From a bacterium (GTDB taxonomy: Bacteria > Chloroflexota > Limnocylindria > Limnocylindrales > Limnocylindraceae): a stretch of 12,827 bases of DNA. Below are positions 6,707-12,827 of this stretch, one piece after another; the first letter of the stretch is position 1, and each line of letters begins with the position of its first letter. The notes beneath the pieces were generated by a model that worked only from the letters and a program-made list of their open reading frames with translations, did not search any database and was not told the origin of the DNA. Position numbers and translations under genes: made by a program. Location of the stretch: NCBI GenBank assembly GCA_009919365.1, contig RGBZ01000018.1:1-12827 (forward strand). Reading direction: 5' to 3'.

Positions 6707-8194
6707 AATCGGTGGCACGTCGTTTAGATGCCCAGCAACGGGCCCAAAGTACGGCGCGAGATATGCCCTGGTGCAGTTGACCGTCGCATCATGCTGCTTC
6801 GCTGAAGGGGCGAAACGTGTCTTGCCACCAGCCAGCACACACTTCTTGCCCTTATACGTGCCACTACCGCCACCCATAAAGAGTGATTTCCAGCCGCCCG
6901 CCACATCGGGCCCGAGGGTGAGTGCCGGTTTCGCGAAACTGATCACCCGAAAGATCTCCGCTACGTCGGTGCGCTCAATCGTTCCACGCACCAGTGGGGG
7001 CCCCTTCTTGTACCAGCGGAGATCCATCAGTGAGGCGAGCGCGGCAGCCTTGAGTGGGCCCGCCTCTGCACCTAGGTTTAGGAGACGGAGCGTGATGCCC
7101 GCAACGATGCGCGGATGCCGCAACGCGCGTGGTCCTGCGTCGTCGTATTTTCGCGAACGACTGAATCCTGTCCAGAGATCGGAGGGAACCCTGAATGAAC
7201 AACTGATGTTCGTCCTCTCTTTGAGCAGCGAGTCGAGCGGACAAGATCCCTCAACGAAGTATGGGTTCGTCGTGCGGACACTCTTTGATGTCGCCGGCTC
7301 CTTGCAATTCGCATAGGCCCAGCCGAGGCTTGATGATTTCGGGTAGAGGCCATCCCCGGTTCCAGGGCGGAGAAAGAGCAGATCGCCGTACTTTGCATTC
7401 GACGCGATGTTCCGGTCATGCGACGAAGCGCCGCTACCACGGAACTTGCGCAGGACGTTAGCGCGGCAGGCGGCAAATCGCGTGCGGTCATCGAGTTGTA
7501 CGATGGTATCGGCGGGAGCAATGCGATCCAGCATCGCACCCATGATGTCGGCGGTGCCGAAGGTGCTGAGCGTCCAATCATCGATCTCGATACCGAGTCC
7601 CGCGCCGATGTTCTCGGCTACGAGGCCAGCAGCGACGGAGCTCCGCTCCCAAGCGCGCATCTTGTTCCAGGCTTTCCTCTGTGTAGCGTTCATGATCGAG
7701 GTCGCGCATTGCTGGGCACGAACGATCAACGCGTTGATCTTGTCAGTAAAGATCTTTGAGCCACCGCGGCAGAAGGCCTTGGCAAGCGAGGGCTTGAGTG
7801 GGAATCCGTACATGTCACGCGAGATGCTGTACGAGGCGGTTTGACCGCTGAATGGATCTACGGTGAGGAGCATGATCACGTCGGTACGTTCGGAACCGAG
7901 CTGGGTGCTGGACACCTTGGCGGCCGCATCGTTCGCGGCTGACCAGGTCCACTCTGGCGCACCGGCAGTTCCCTCTGGGCAGCGTTCGGTTCGAACGAGC
8001 CTCCGCCCCACGCTCTTTTCGCAGCGCTTATCGCTCCCCAAGAAAAGGAGCGTGTAGCGGCCATCTTTGCCGAGGATGTTCGCTGGTGTTGCAGCCGCAG
8101 GGCTCGGCGGCGTGCTCGCCCAAACGACCGTGGCGGCGAAGATTGTCGCCAGCAGGGCAACGGCGAGCGCGTATGGGCGGGCGGTGCGAATCAC
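6698..8194 (-). CDS. LytR-CpsA-Psr (LCP) family protein, cysteine-rich, with insertions
   Basis: A 498-residue exported protein. Residues 8-27 are a hydrophobic signal peptide or anchor. LCP enzymes move lipid-linked glycopolymers onto cell wall or protein acceptors outside the membrane. Visible LCP motifs are LLFLGSDKR (49-57), SERTDVIMLLTVDP (101-114), SYSISRDMYG (121-130, the SIPRD-type phosphate-binding Arg), KINALI (152-157) and IGAGLGIEIDDWTLSTFGTA (196-215). SRSRKYDDAGPRALRHPRI (345-363) resembles the late R-x-R...RQQR motif. Residues about 240-340 between these blocks exceed the usual domain and look inserted, as does 58-101. Ten cysteines follow the signal (58, 72, 142, 163, 243, 297, 318, 332, 452, 474), consistent with disulfides outside the cell. 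The start GTG at 8194 overlaps the fabG stop by one base (TAGTG), so it is probably translated by coupling. The acceptor and polymer cannot be told from sequence. Confidence 0.85.
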   Translation of the reverse strand: MIRTARPYALAVALLATIFAATVVWASTPPSPAAATPANILGKDGRYTLLFLGSDKRCEKSVGRRLVRTERCPEGTAGAPEWTWSAANDAAAKVSSTQLGSERTDVIMLLTVDPFSGQTASYSISRDMYGFPLKPSLAKAFCRGGSKIFTDKINALIVRAQQCATSIMNATQRKAWNKMRAWERSSVAAGLVAENIGAGLGIEIDDWTLSTFGTADIMGAMLDRIAPADTIVQLDDRTRFAACRANVLRKFRGSGASSHDRNIASNAKYGDLLFLRPGTGDGLYPKSSSLGWAYANCKEPATSKSVRTTNPYFVEGSCPLDSLLKERTNISCSFRVPSDLWTGFSRSRKYDDAGPRALRHPRIVAGITLRLLNLGAEAGPLKAAALASLMDLRWYKKGPPLVRGTIERTDVAEIFRVISFAKPALTLGPDVAGGWKSLFMGGGSGTYKGKKCVLAGGKTRFAPSAKQHDATVNCTRAYLAPYFGPVAGHLNDVPPIAP

Positions 8195-8943
8195 TACATC
8201 ATCACCAGGCCACCGTCGACACCGAGCACCTGCCCGGTGACATACGAGGCCTCGCGCGATGCTAGGTAGATCACCGCGGCGGCGATCTCGTGTGGCTCGC
8301 CGAAGCGGCCGAGTGGGGTTGCCGTCTTCACGCCCTCTTTAATCGCTTCAGGAAGATCGGCGGTGAGTTCGGTCACGATGAAGCCTGGCGCAACCGCATT
8401 CACGGTGATGCCGCGGCTCGCGACTTCGCGGGCGGTCGCCTTGGTGAGGCCGATCATGCCGGCCTTCGCCGAGCTGTAGTTCGCCTGGCCGGCGTTCCCC
8501 GCCTGGCCCGAGACGCTCGTGATGTTCACGATGCGGCCACTCTTGGCGCGCAGCATCTCCTTCACCGCTGCCTTCGTCATGTAGAACGCGCCAGAAAGAT
8601 TCGTGTCGATGACCTCGCGCCACTGCTCAGGGGTCATGCGCAAGATGAGCGTATCGCGGGTGATGCCCGCGTTGTTCACAAGCAGGTCGACCTTGCCGAA
8701 CGCCTCAATCGCCTTCGCGACGACGGCGACAGCGGCATCGGGATCGGCGGCATCGGCCTGCAGGGCGATCGCCTTGCGACCCTTGGCGGTGATCTCGGCA
8801 ACGACGGCGTCGGCGGCAGCGGTGTTCCCCTTGTAGGTGATCAACACGTCGGCACCTGCATCGGCGAGGGCGACGGCGATGGCGCGACCAATGCCGCGGG
8901 CTCCACCGGTGACGATGGCGGCGTATCCGTTGAGCTCAAACAT
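8194..8943 (-). CDS. fabG: 3-oxoacyl-[acyl-carrier-protein] reductase FabG
   Basis: A 249-residue short-chain dehydrogenase, the normal FabG length. It reduces 3-oxoacyl-ACP with NADPH in the cytoplasm, the first reduction of each fatty-acid elongation cycle. The Rossmann motif TGGARGIG is at 12-19, LVNNAGI at 88-94, and the catalytic set is Asn115, Ser143, Tyr156 and Lys160 (NYSSAKAG). PGFIVTEL (186-193) and the C-terminal GQVLGVDGGLVM (237-248) are typical FabG. The ATG at 8943 has AGGAGG 4 bases upstream. It follows fabH by 49 bases and its TAG overlaps the LCP start. Being among fabF, accB and fabH makes the fatty-acid role much likelier than that of a generic dehydrogenase. Confidence 0.95.
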   Translation of the reverse strand: MFELNGYAAIVTGGARGIGRAIAVALADAGADVLITYKGNTAAADAVVAEITAKGRKAIALQADAADPDAAVAVVAKAIEAFGKVDLLVNNAGITRDTLILRMTPEQWREVIDTNLSGAFYMTKAAVKEMLRAKSGRIVNITSVSGQAGNAGQANYSSAKAGMIGLTKATAREVASRGITVNAVAPGFIVTELTADLPEAIKEGVKTATPLGRFGEPHEIAAAVIYLASREASYVTGQVLGVDGGLVMM

Positions 8944-8947
8944 GGAA

Positions 8948-8953
8948 CCTCCT
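8948..8953 (-). promoter_or_regulatory. Strong ribosome binding site of fabG
   Basis: The minus strand reads AGGAGG, 4 bases before the fabG ATG. It is the strongest Shine-Dalgarno match in the operon and belongs to the only gene here that does not overlap its upstream neighbour, so fabG does not rely on coupling. Confidence 0.6.
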
Positions 8954-8988
8954 CTGTTGGGGCTGTTGCGGATGTTGTGGGTAGTGTG

Positions 8989-9032
8989 GCGCCTAGCGGC
9001 GCTTCGCGTCTAGCAGCGCCTTGAGCGCCGCT
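8989..9032 (-). other. Two competing hairpins around the fabH stop codon
   Basis: On the minus strand AGCGGCGC (9032-9025) can pair with GCGCCGCT (9002-8995) as a perfect 8-base-pair stem with a 22-base loop. The same second arm can instead pair (GCGCC, 9002-8998) with GGCGC (8993-8989) as a 5-base-pair stem with a 4-base loop that contains most of the fabH TAG. The folds exclude each other and lie just before the 49-base fabH-fabG gap. No U-run follows. It may be chance in an Ala/Arg-coding end. Confidence 0.25.
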
Positions 9033-10174
9033 GGCACTTCGGCAGCCTTCGCTCCCCCCTCAGGCCGCGTGATCGTGACCGTGCTCGGGTCCACCGCTGC
9101 GGCGCGCGCACCGTGGGCGGGATCGGCGTCCCAGCGAGTGACGAAGGCGCCCGAGGTGTAGCCGCCACCGAAGGCCACCGTGCAGAAGACATCGCCGGGC
9201 TTCAGTCGGCCCGCAGCCACCGCCTCAGAGAGCGCAATCGGAATGCTCGCCGCCGAGGTGTTCCCGTAGCGGTCAAGGTTCACGAAGATCTTCTCCATCG
9301 GGAAATCAATCGCCTTGGAGACGTGTTCAATGATGCGCAGGTTTGCCTGATGCGGAATGACCAGATCCACCTCGGGCACGGTAAGGCCAGCGCGTTCGAT
9401 CGCTGCCGTCGCGACCGCCGCCATGGTGCGCGTGGCGTACACATAGGTCTTTGCGCCATCCATCTTGATCAGCGGATCGGCGTCGGTTCCTGATCCGCCT
9501 GGAATCCAGAGCGCGAACGCGCCCGACGGATCGGCCGAGAGTTCGAAGCTCAACGTGCCTGGGCGCTTCGCAATGTTCTGGTCGCTGTGCAGGTCGAGCG
9601 CATCGAGGACGATCGCACCGGCACCATCACCAAAGAGAACGCAGGTGGAGCGGTCGCTCCAATCAACAATGCGCGAGAGAGACTCCGCACCGATGACGAG
9701 TGCGCGCTGGCCGAGGCCGGCGGTGAGGAAGCCGTGTGCCACGGCATAGGCATAGGCGAAGCCCGAGCAGGCGGCCGACAAATCAAACGCGGCGGCGCGA
9801 TGGCTGCCGATCGCCGCCTTTACCAACACCGCAGTGCTCGGCATCGGGTGATCTGGCGTGAGGGTGGCCACCACAATCAAATCAACCGAGTCGGCAGTGA
9901 CGCCAGCAACAGCGAGTGCGCGGGCGGCGGCGATTGCACCCATGGAGGCGGTTGTCTCGCCGTCACCGGCGATGTGGCGTTCGCGAATGCCGGTGCGCGT
10001 GCTGATCCACTCGTCGCTCGTCTCAACGATCTGCTCAAGATCGGTGTTGGTGACGATCGCCTTCGGCACCTCGTGCCCCCAGCCAACAATGTGCGTCGTG
10101 CGATTCGGCAGCGCCGCTAGTCCAGTCTCTCCACCAATGCGCGTTGCATCGCCATCAGTCAACGGCCCGCTCAT
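8993..10174 (-). CDS. fabH: Beta-ketoacyl-ACP synthase III FabH, with terminal extensions
   Basis: FabH condenses acetyl-CoA or a branched acyl-CoA with malonyl-ACP to start fatty-acid synthesis. The catalytic triad is visible: Cys136 in SAACSGFAYA, His275 in IPHQANLR and Asn305 in RYGNTSAAS. TSDEWISTRTGIRERHI (52-68), FGDGAGA (181-187) and AFGGGYTSGAF (334-344) are standard family motifs. At 393 residues it is longer than the usual 310-335. About 27 residues precede the first strand (HIVGWG), and about 45 follow the last core strand (AFVTRW), ending in a basic helix-like PAALKALLDAKRR. The ATG at 10174 overlaps the accB stop (ATGA), with a GAGGTGGA Shine-Dalgarno-like element 6 bases upstream, which supports the long N-terminus. 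The enzyme call is very sure; what the tail does is unknown. Confidence 0.95.
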   Translation of the reverse strand: MSGPLTDGDATRIGGETGLAALPNRTTHIVGWGHEVPKAIVTNTDLEQIVETSDEWISTRTGIRERHIAGDGETTASMGAIAAARALAVAGVTADSVDLIVVATLTPDHPMPSTAVLVKAAIGSHRAAAFDLSAACSGFAYAYAVAHGFLTAGLGQRALVIGAESLSRIVDWSDRSTCVLFGDGAGAIVLDALDLHSDQNIAKRPGTLSFELSADPSGAFALWIPGGSGTDADPLIKMDGAKTYVYATRTMAAVATAAIERAGLTVPEVDLVIPHQANLRIIEHVSKAIDFPMEKIFVNLDRYGNTSAASIPIALSEAVAAGRLKPGDVFCTVAFGGGYTSGAFVTRWDADPAHGARAAAVDPSTVTITRPEGGAKAAEVPAALKALLDAKRR

Positions 10175-10935
10175 GCCGGCTCCACCTCAATGATCGGCGA
10201 CTTCGCCTTCACCAGGAGTCCGTCTTGCGCAATGATGCGCACCACGCGGCCCGCCTTGTCGCTCTTGATCTCGTTGAAGAGCTTCATCGCCTCAATGAGG
10301 CCGATCGGCTGACCAACCGCCACGATCGATCCGACCGAGATAAATGCTGGCGCACCTGGTGATGGGGCGGCGTAAAAGATGCCCGTGAGTGGCGCGTTCA
10401 CCACCGGGCCGCTCGGTGGCGCGGCCGGCGCTGGCTTTGTGCCGGTTGGGAGTGGCACTGGCGAGGCGCTGGCCGTGGTTGGTGGCACCGGGGCTCCAGC
10501 GGCCACCACATGTCTCCCCTGCACGGCACTACGACTGCGCACCACGACGCGGGTGCCCCCAGCGGAGAGTTCGACCTCGGCAAGGCCGCTGCCATCGGCA
10601 ACCACAGCAAGGCGATCGACGATCTCGATCAGGGCGGCGTCATCGGTGGTGAGTGGCATGTTTGCGGGAAGGCGTGCACCGCTGCGGCTCTCCCCCTTTC
10701 GAGGTCGCGGCGACATGTTCGGTACAGGCGCAGACGCAGGTGGCATCGCGCTCTCAACCAGCCGTGAGGGGTCGCGCGGTGCGAGCCGTTCAATCGCTGG
10801 GGTCGACGGTGGTGTCACGCCGCTCGGCGGCGCAACCTGCGGTGCATCGCCGCGCGCGCGACGCGCAGCATCACGGGCCGCCTCAAGGGCCCGACGTGCC
10901 CCTTTCTGTAGTCGAACGCGACGCTTCTCCGGCAC
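10171..10935 (-). CDS. accB: Biotin carboxyl carrier protein of acetyl-CoA carboxylase, with N-terminal extension
   Basis: AccB carries biotin between the carboxylase and transferase parts of acetyl-CoA carboxylase, which makes malonyl-CoA. The C-terminal biotinyl domain (about 180-254) has the EAMKLFNEI site with the biotinylated Lys218 and the thumb YAAPSPGAPAFISVG characteristic of bacterial BCCP. The usual BCCP N-terminal helix and strand (LIEIVDRLAVVADGSGLAEV then RVVVRSR) lies at about 102-135, followed by a Pro/Ala linker. The first 90 or so residues are extra: a basic helix-like start (KRRVRLQKGARRALEAARDAA) and a Pro-rich stretch. The total of 254 residues exceeds the usual 150-160. 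The start is GTG at 10935: GGGAGGGG lies 5 bases before it, and it overlaps the fabF stop by one base (TAGTG). Met93, at 10659, would give a normal length but has no ribosome binding site. It overlaps fabH by 4 bases. The other carboxylase subunits are not in the window. Confidence 0.92.
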   Translation of the reverse strand: MPEKRRVRLQKGARRALEAARDAARRARGDAPQVAPPSGVTPPSTPAIERLAPRDPSRLVESAMPPASAPVPNMSPRPRKGESRSGARLPANMPLTTDDAALIEIVDRLAVVADGSGLAEVELSAGGTRVVVRSRSAVQGRHVVAAGAPVPPTTASASPVPLPTGTKPAPAAPPSGPVVNAPLTGIFYAAPSPGAPAFISVGSIVAVGQPIGLIEAMKLFNEIKSDKAGRVVRIIAQDGLLVKAKSPIIEVEPA

Positions 10936-12209
10936 TACTTCCCCTCCCACTTCGCAAAGAGGAGGGCAGAGTTCTGTCCACCGAAGCCGAAGGCGTTCAC
11001 AAGCGCCAGGTTCACCTGCTGCGCAGCAGGCGCGCCGGTGACGATGTGCAAACCAGCAGAGGCTGGATCTGGTGCGGTGAGGTTCAGCGTTGGATGCACG
11101 CGGCCGTCGCGCATGGCGCAGATCGTGACGATAGAGCCGAGGCCGCCAGCGGCGCCGAGCGTGTGGCCAATGGCGCCCTTGGTTGCGGTGACGCTGGCGC
11201 GCGAACCCTCGCCGAGGATCGTGCGAATCGCTTCGAGCTCTGCCTTGTCGCCCTCTGGTGTTGAGGTCGCATGCGCGTTGACATGATCGATATCGGCGCC
11301 AGTGCGACCCGCCTTGGCGAGTGCGCGACGTGCGGCGCGCACGGCACCAGAGCCGCCAGGCGCTGGCAGGGTGATGTGCAGTGCGTCGGCGGTGGCGCCG
11401 TAGCCAACAAGCTCGGCGAGTGGCGTTGCGCCGCGGGCGAGCGCCACATCGAGTCGCTCCAAGAGCAAGATGCCTGCACCTTCGGCCATCACGAATCCAT
11501 CGCGGCCGCTATCAAACGGCCGTGAGGCGGCGGCAGGGTTGCCACCCGTTGACGATGCACCGCTGCGCGAGAGGGCACGCATGTTGTTGAACCCGGCGAT
11601 CACGACAGGGTGCAGGGCCGCCTCGGTGCCGCCAGCGAGTGCCACGGTGGCGTCGCCGCGACGAATCATCTCGTAGGCCTCGCCAATCGCGTGACCCGCT
11701 GTGGCGCAGGCGCTGACTGCACCAAACGACGGACCCTGTGCGCCAACGTGAATCGCCACTTCGCCCGAGGCCATATTGCCGATGGCGGCAGGCACCAAGA
11801 AGGGCGAGATGCGACCGGCGCCGCGCTCGGCGAAGACGGCGGCCTGCTCAAAGAGGGTGGTTGCGCCGCCCAAGCCCGACCCGATGATCGTGGCGACACC
11901 CTCGGAAGATTCGCCCGCTTCAAAGCGTGGTGGAAGCCCAGCCGAGGCGAGCGCCTCAGCGGCCGCGGCGATGGCGAAGTGCGTGAAGCGATCGAGGCGC
12001 TTGATCTGCTTCGGCTCCAGAACATCGGAAGGATCGAAGTCGATCGCTTGACCGCCGAAGTCGACCTCTTGGCCGGTGAGGTCAAGGCCCTGCAGCGCGC
12101 GAACGCCGGAGCGTCCGGCGAGCAGACCGTCCCAGAGTGCGGCAACGCCACGGCCGAGCGGTGAGACCGCCCCCATCCCCGTAACGACGACGCGCTGCTC
12201 GTTGCTCAT
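10935..12209 (-). CDS. fabF: Beta-ketoacyl-ACP synthase II FabF
   Basis: A 424-residue elongation condensing enzyme that adds malonyl-ACP units to acyl-ACP, of normal FabF length. The catalytic Cys168 is in VSACATAGHAIG, His313 in NAHATSTPEGD and His349 in KGAIGHTLGAAG, with the conserved Lys344. VVVTGMGAVSPLG (7-19) is the standard start, FDSGRDGFVMAEGAG (232-246) a family motif, and NAFGFGGQN (405-413) carries the gating Phe. His-His in the active site fits KAS I/II. The FabF label rests on length and neighbours, since FabB is close in sequence. Its ATG overlaps the TGA of the phosphoesterase-like gene by 4 bases (ATGA), and its TAG overlaps the accB GTG, so it is translated within the same operon. 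Confidence 0.95.
   Translation of the reverse strand: MSNEQRVVVTGMGAVSPLGRGVAALWDGLLAGRSGVRALQGLDLTGQEVDFGGQAIDFDPSDVLEPKQIKRLDRFTHFAIAAAAEALASAGLPPRFEAGESSEGVATIIGSGLGGATTLFEQAAVFAERGAGRISPFLVPAAIGNMASGEVAIHVGAQGPSFGAVSACATAGHAIGEAYEMIRRGDATVALAGGTEAALHPVVIAGFNNMRALSRSGASSTGGNPAAASRPFDSGRDGFVMAEGAGILLLERLDVALARGATPLAELVGYGATADALHITLPAPGGSGAVRAARRALAKAGRTGADIDHVNAHATSTPEGDKAELEAIRTILGEGSRASVTATKGAIGHTLGAAGGLGSIVTICAMRDGRVHPTLNLTAPDPASAGLHIVTGAPAAQQVNLALVNAFGFGGQNSALLFAKWEGK
10941..10948 (-). promoter_or_regulatory. Ribosome binding site deciding the accB GTG start
   Basis: The minus strand reads GGGAGGGG, 5 bases before the GTG at 10935 and inside the last codons of fabF. It supports the long form of AccB over internal Met starts, none of which has a comparable site. 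Confidence 0.6.
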
Positions 12210-12827
12210 CGCACCAGCTTCCCAGTGCGAAGTGTTGCGGCGCGATAGGTGTCGCCGGTGAGTGCTCGCGCGGTGATCGCATCGGCAACCTTCTCGGTGT
12301 CGTAGCTGGCGCGATAAACCTCGGCGTTGATCGTCTTCTCTTCGGGATCGATGTCAATCACGGTGAAGGCGGCGGTAGCATCGCCGTCGTACGGCATGCC
12401 AACGGAGCCCGCGTCAACGAGCACCTTCCAGCCGTAGTCCTTCACACGTGCCGTGTGGGTGAAGCCCACGCAGACAACGCGCGAGTCGGTCTGACCGAGC
12501 AGTTCCAACGTGGTCGACGGATCAAGGTCGGCACTCAGCGGAATGGTGCGCGAGCCGGGCGAGGCGTGGCAGAAGGTGACGGCGATCTCGCCGTAGCGAA
12601 TGCGGCGCTCGCTTGGCAGCGAACGGAGCCACTCGATGCGGTCGTCATCGAGCGCATCCGATGCCCACTCCACGGCGGCCTTCAGTCCAGGTGGCAGGCC
12701 GCCAGCGAGGCTCGGGAACGAGGCGGCGTAATCGAGGTCAGCCACAGCGATATCGCCGGTGCCCGCGGTCACCAGCGCACCCTTCTTCTGAAGCTGCTGA
12801 ATCAGGTCGATCGTTTCGGATGGCTGC
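12206..12827 (-). CDS. Metallophosphoesterase-like protein with altered metal motifs (5' end off window)
   Basis: The frame is open to the right edge. The GTG at 12772 is not the start, because the 18 codons before it (PSETIDLIQQLQKKGAL) continue the family pattern. It resembles compact calcineurin-like phosphoesterases of the YfcE/MJ0936 kind: PSETIDLIQQLQKKGA before the GN-type motif, then a WLRSLP helix, a beta strand VTFCHASPGS (the H-G/S motif) and VCVGFTHTARVK, with VDAGSVGMPYDGD near the end (canonical VNPGSVGQPRDGD). Two metal motifs differ: GN[HCT]D is AGTGD, with Asn replaced by Thr, and GHTH is GFTH, with the first His replaced by Phe. The final His of that motif and His in FCHAS remain. 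The N-terminal DxH motif lies off the window. Its TGA overlaps the fabF ATG, so it leads the fatty-acid operon as seen here. Homology is fairly sure; activity is doubtful. Confidence 0.8.
   Translation of the reverse strand, partial: QPSETIDLIQQLQKKGALVTAGTGDIAVADLDYAASFPSLAGGLPPGLKAAVEWASDALDDDRIEWLRSLPSERRIRYGEIAVTFCHASPGSRTIPLSADLDPSTTLELLGQTDSRVVCVGFTHTARVKDYGWKVLVDAGSVGMPYDGDATAAFTVIDIDPEEKTINAEVYRASYDTEKVADAITARALTGDTYRAATLRTGKLVR

Noticed and set aside
8290..9024. Plus-strand open frame of 244 codons over fabG
   Set aside because: It is antisense to an unmistakable FabG with all catalytic residues, and it has no family motif.
10653..11264. Plus-strand open frame across the accB-fabF junction
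   Set aside because: It is antisense to two clear genes and has no ribosome binding site or recognisable motif.
1..12827. Restriction-modification or phage-defence island
   Set aside because: The methyltransferase-like protein lacks catalytic motifs, no restriction or toxin gene is seen, and the surrounding genes are housekeeping. Evidence is too thin to claim a defence system.

Overview
The window is a G+C-rich stretch of bacterial chromosome with almost no non-coding DNA. It holds nine protein genes, two of them cut by the window edges. I see no RNA gene, CRISPR array, insertion sequence or phage gene. The TPR protein (2117-3022) and its methyltransferase-like neighbour (1-2091) belong to gene types I recall, from memory only, in Chloroflexota. 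The single-copy type II fatty-acid genes and very tight packing would suit a free-living, streamlined member of that phylum. The phylum is an inference.

Layout. (1) Positions 1-3966, minus strand: a probable three-gene unit, transcribed membrane protein -> TPR protein with an acidic tail -> large methyltransferase-like protein whose C-terminus runs off the left edge. (2) Positions 3967-4047: an 81-base divergent intergenic region with candidate promoters for both directions. (3) Positions 4048-6682, plus strand: a soluble protein with PRC-barrel, MgtE N-terminal and CBS domains, whose end overlaps the start of an Nramp-like metal transporter. (4) Positions 6685-6706: a hairpin between the two convergent units. 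(5) Positions 6698-12827, minus strand: an operon transcribed phosphoesterase-like gene (5' end off the window) -> fabF -> accB -> fabH -> fabG -> LytR-CpsA-Psr (LCP) gene. Every junction overlaps by 1 or 4 bases except fabH-fabG, which has a 49-base gap.

How they work together. FabH, FabF and FabG perform initiation, elongation condensation and ketoreduction of fatty-acid synthesis, and AccB carries the biotin used to make malonyl-CoA. The LCP enzyme at the end of the operon ties lipid synthesis to transfer of an envelope polymer. The plus-strand pair looks like a divalent-metal (probably Mg2+) uptake unit in which the regulatory half of MgtE is a separate protein beside an Nramp-type permease.

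The most interesting points are the Nramp protein that lacks the canonical Asn and Met metal ligands next to an MgtE sensor domain, the methyltransferase-like protein with eroded catalytic motifs paired with a TPR/HIRAN-like protein, and the phosphoesterase-like protein with substituted metal-binding motifs at the head of the fatty-acid operon. Nothing here is a clearly recognisable defence or mobile system.
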